Translations under genes and position numbers: made by a program
Notes under the pieces: generated by a model
Told to the model about the DNA's origin: nothing
Databases searched by the model: none
The model's input: the letters and a program-made list of their open reading frames with translations, nothing else
Assembly (NCBI GenBank): GCA_965221175.1
Contig: OZ244867.1
Location: 2,852,001 to 2,916,000 of the forward strand
Source: JAJDZL01 sp965221175
Lineage (GTDB): Bacteria; Pseudomonadota; Gammaproteobacteria; Arenicellales; JAJDZL01
Direction of reading: 5' to 3'
Length of the DNA stretch: 64,000 bases
In this document: one piece after another, positions 63,694-64,000 of the stretch
Position numbering within the stretch: the stretch's first letter is position 1
How the letters are laid out: every line of letters starts with the position of its first letter

Positions 63694-64000
63694 TCACTTA
63701 ATACTAAGCACATGAGAAAATTTGTCAGATAAAACAAATGCTAATGTTCGCAAGCTCTTTCAATGAATGGGGTGACTGCCGTGTAACAGGTAAAATTTCG
63801 GGCACTCATCGATCTGTTGTCTATGAAGAGCTATTTGCACACTAGGCTGCAAATCATTGAATCCGAATTTACAGGAGAATTTCGTTACTTACTAGCTACA
63901 CATTCAGGAATTTAATTTGTGATTTGCGATTTTTTAGGGTTAATTCTTCAGTTGTGCGTCAGAATCTGATGTTGTCTCCAAATTTGCAGGTGTCTTTATA
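63694..64000. other. Right-hand end, nothing recognised
   Basis: About 300 AT-rich bases up to the window edge with no supported gene. Confidence 0.4.

Noticed and set aside
1..64000. CRISPR arrays, tRNA or rRNA genes
   Set aside because: No regularly spaced repeats, and no recognisable tRNA or rRNA sequence on either strand by eye; a covariance-model scan would be decisive.

Overview
The window looks like chromosome of a gammaproteobacterium, probably an uncultured marine or host-associated lineage. The evidence is the housekeeping order (petABC, then sspA-sspB-hslV-hslU), DjlA, DsbB, a moxR/batABD operon, RNase PH/RdgB, MoeA, and an abundance of binding-protein transporters (TRAP, Urt-type ABC, BMP, ThiXYZ). 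The lineage is inferred from gene content; no rRNA or tRNA gene was seen.

Layout. (1) 1-8.9 kb: end of a urea/amide-type ABC transporter operon (urtA and the start of urtB, with an intrinsic terminator between them), a TRAP system dctP-dctQ-dctM followed by an NTF2-like gene and a cupin gene, and a glutathione-dependent formaldehyde detoxification pair (frmA, frmB). (2) 8.9-14.5 kb: accessory DNA with an intact Fic gene, a secreted amidohydrolase, a DUF4143 ATPase remnant and a periplasmic binding-protein gene broken by a nonsense codon. (3) 14.5-22.7 kb: small catabolic genes (cupin, DJ-1, enolase superfamily, BMP binding protein, amine oxidase), then gpmA-rdgB-rph and a dienelactone hydrolase. 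(4) 22.7-30.2 kb: moxR-DUF58-DUF4381-batA-batBC-batD. (5) 30.2-38.6 kb: second accessory region with an AbiEi/AbiEii toxin-antitoxin pair (toxin fused to WYL and zinc-ribbon domains), dsbB, an internally duplicated membrane protein, and a second Fic gene split by a 1798-bp insertion sequence. (6) 38.6-53.5 kb: core genes (racemase-like protein, cytochrome bc1, SspAB, HslVU, Hsp20 behind a textbook sigma-32 promoter, ArgB, two EamA exporters, MsrB, DjlA, quinone reductase, MoeA). (7) 53.5-60.3 kb: a thiamine salvage operon, TPP riboswitch - thiM-thiE-thiD-TRAP binding protein-thiZ-thiX-thiY, with tenA just upstream of the riboswitch. (8) 60.3-64 kb: a graveyard of toxin-antitoxin-like genes: a DUF4411 (PIN) gene split by an IS256-family element and truncated, its XRE-ImmA partner with a nonsense codon, and an intact RHH antitoxin next to a truncated VapC toxin.

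The most informative observations are: (a) the second fic gene can be rebuilt exactly across the IS (6-bp target duplication, in frame, about 373 aa, the size of the intact paralogue), and both fic genes carry promoter-proximal palindromes suggesting autoregulation by their C-terminal helix-turn-helix; (b) the XRE-ImmA/DUF4411 pair is inactivated by three independent lesions; (c) a TRAP-type binding protein without membrane subunits is embedded by overlapping reading frames in a TPP-riboswitch operon; (d) an AbiEii toxin carries WYL and zinc-ribbon domains. All family assignments are by recognition of motifs in the translated sequence; no database search was run.
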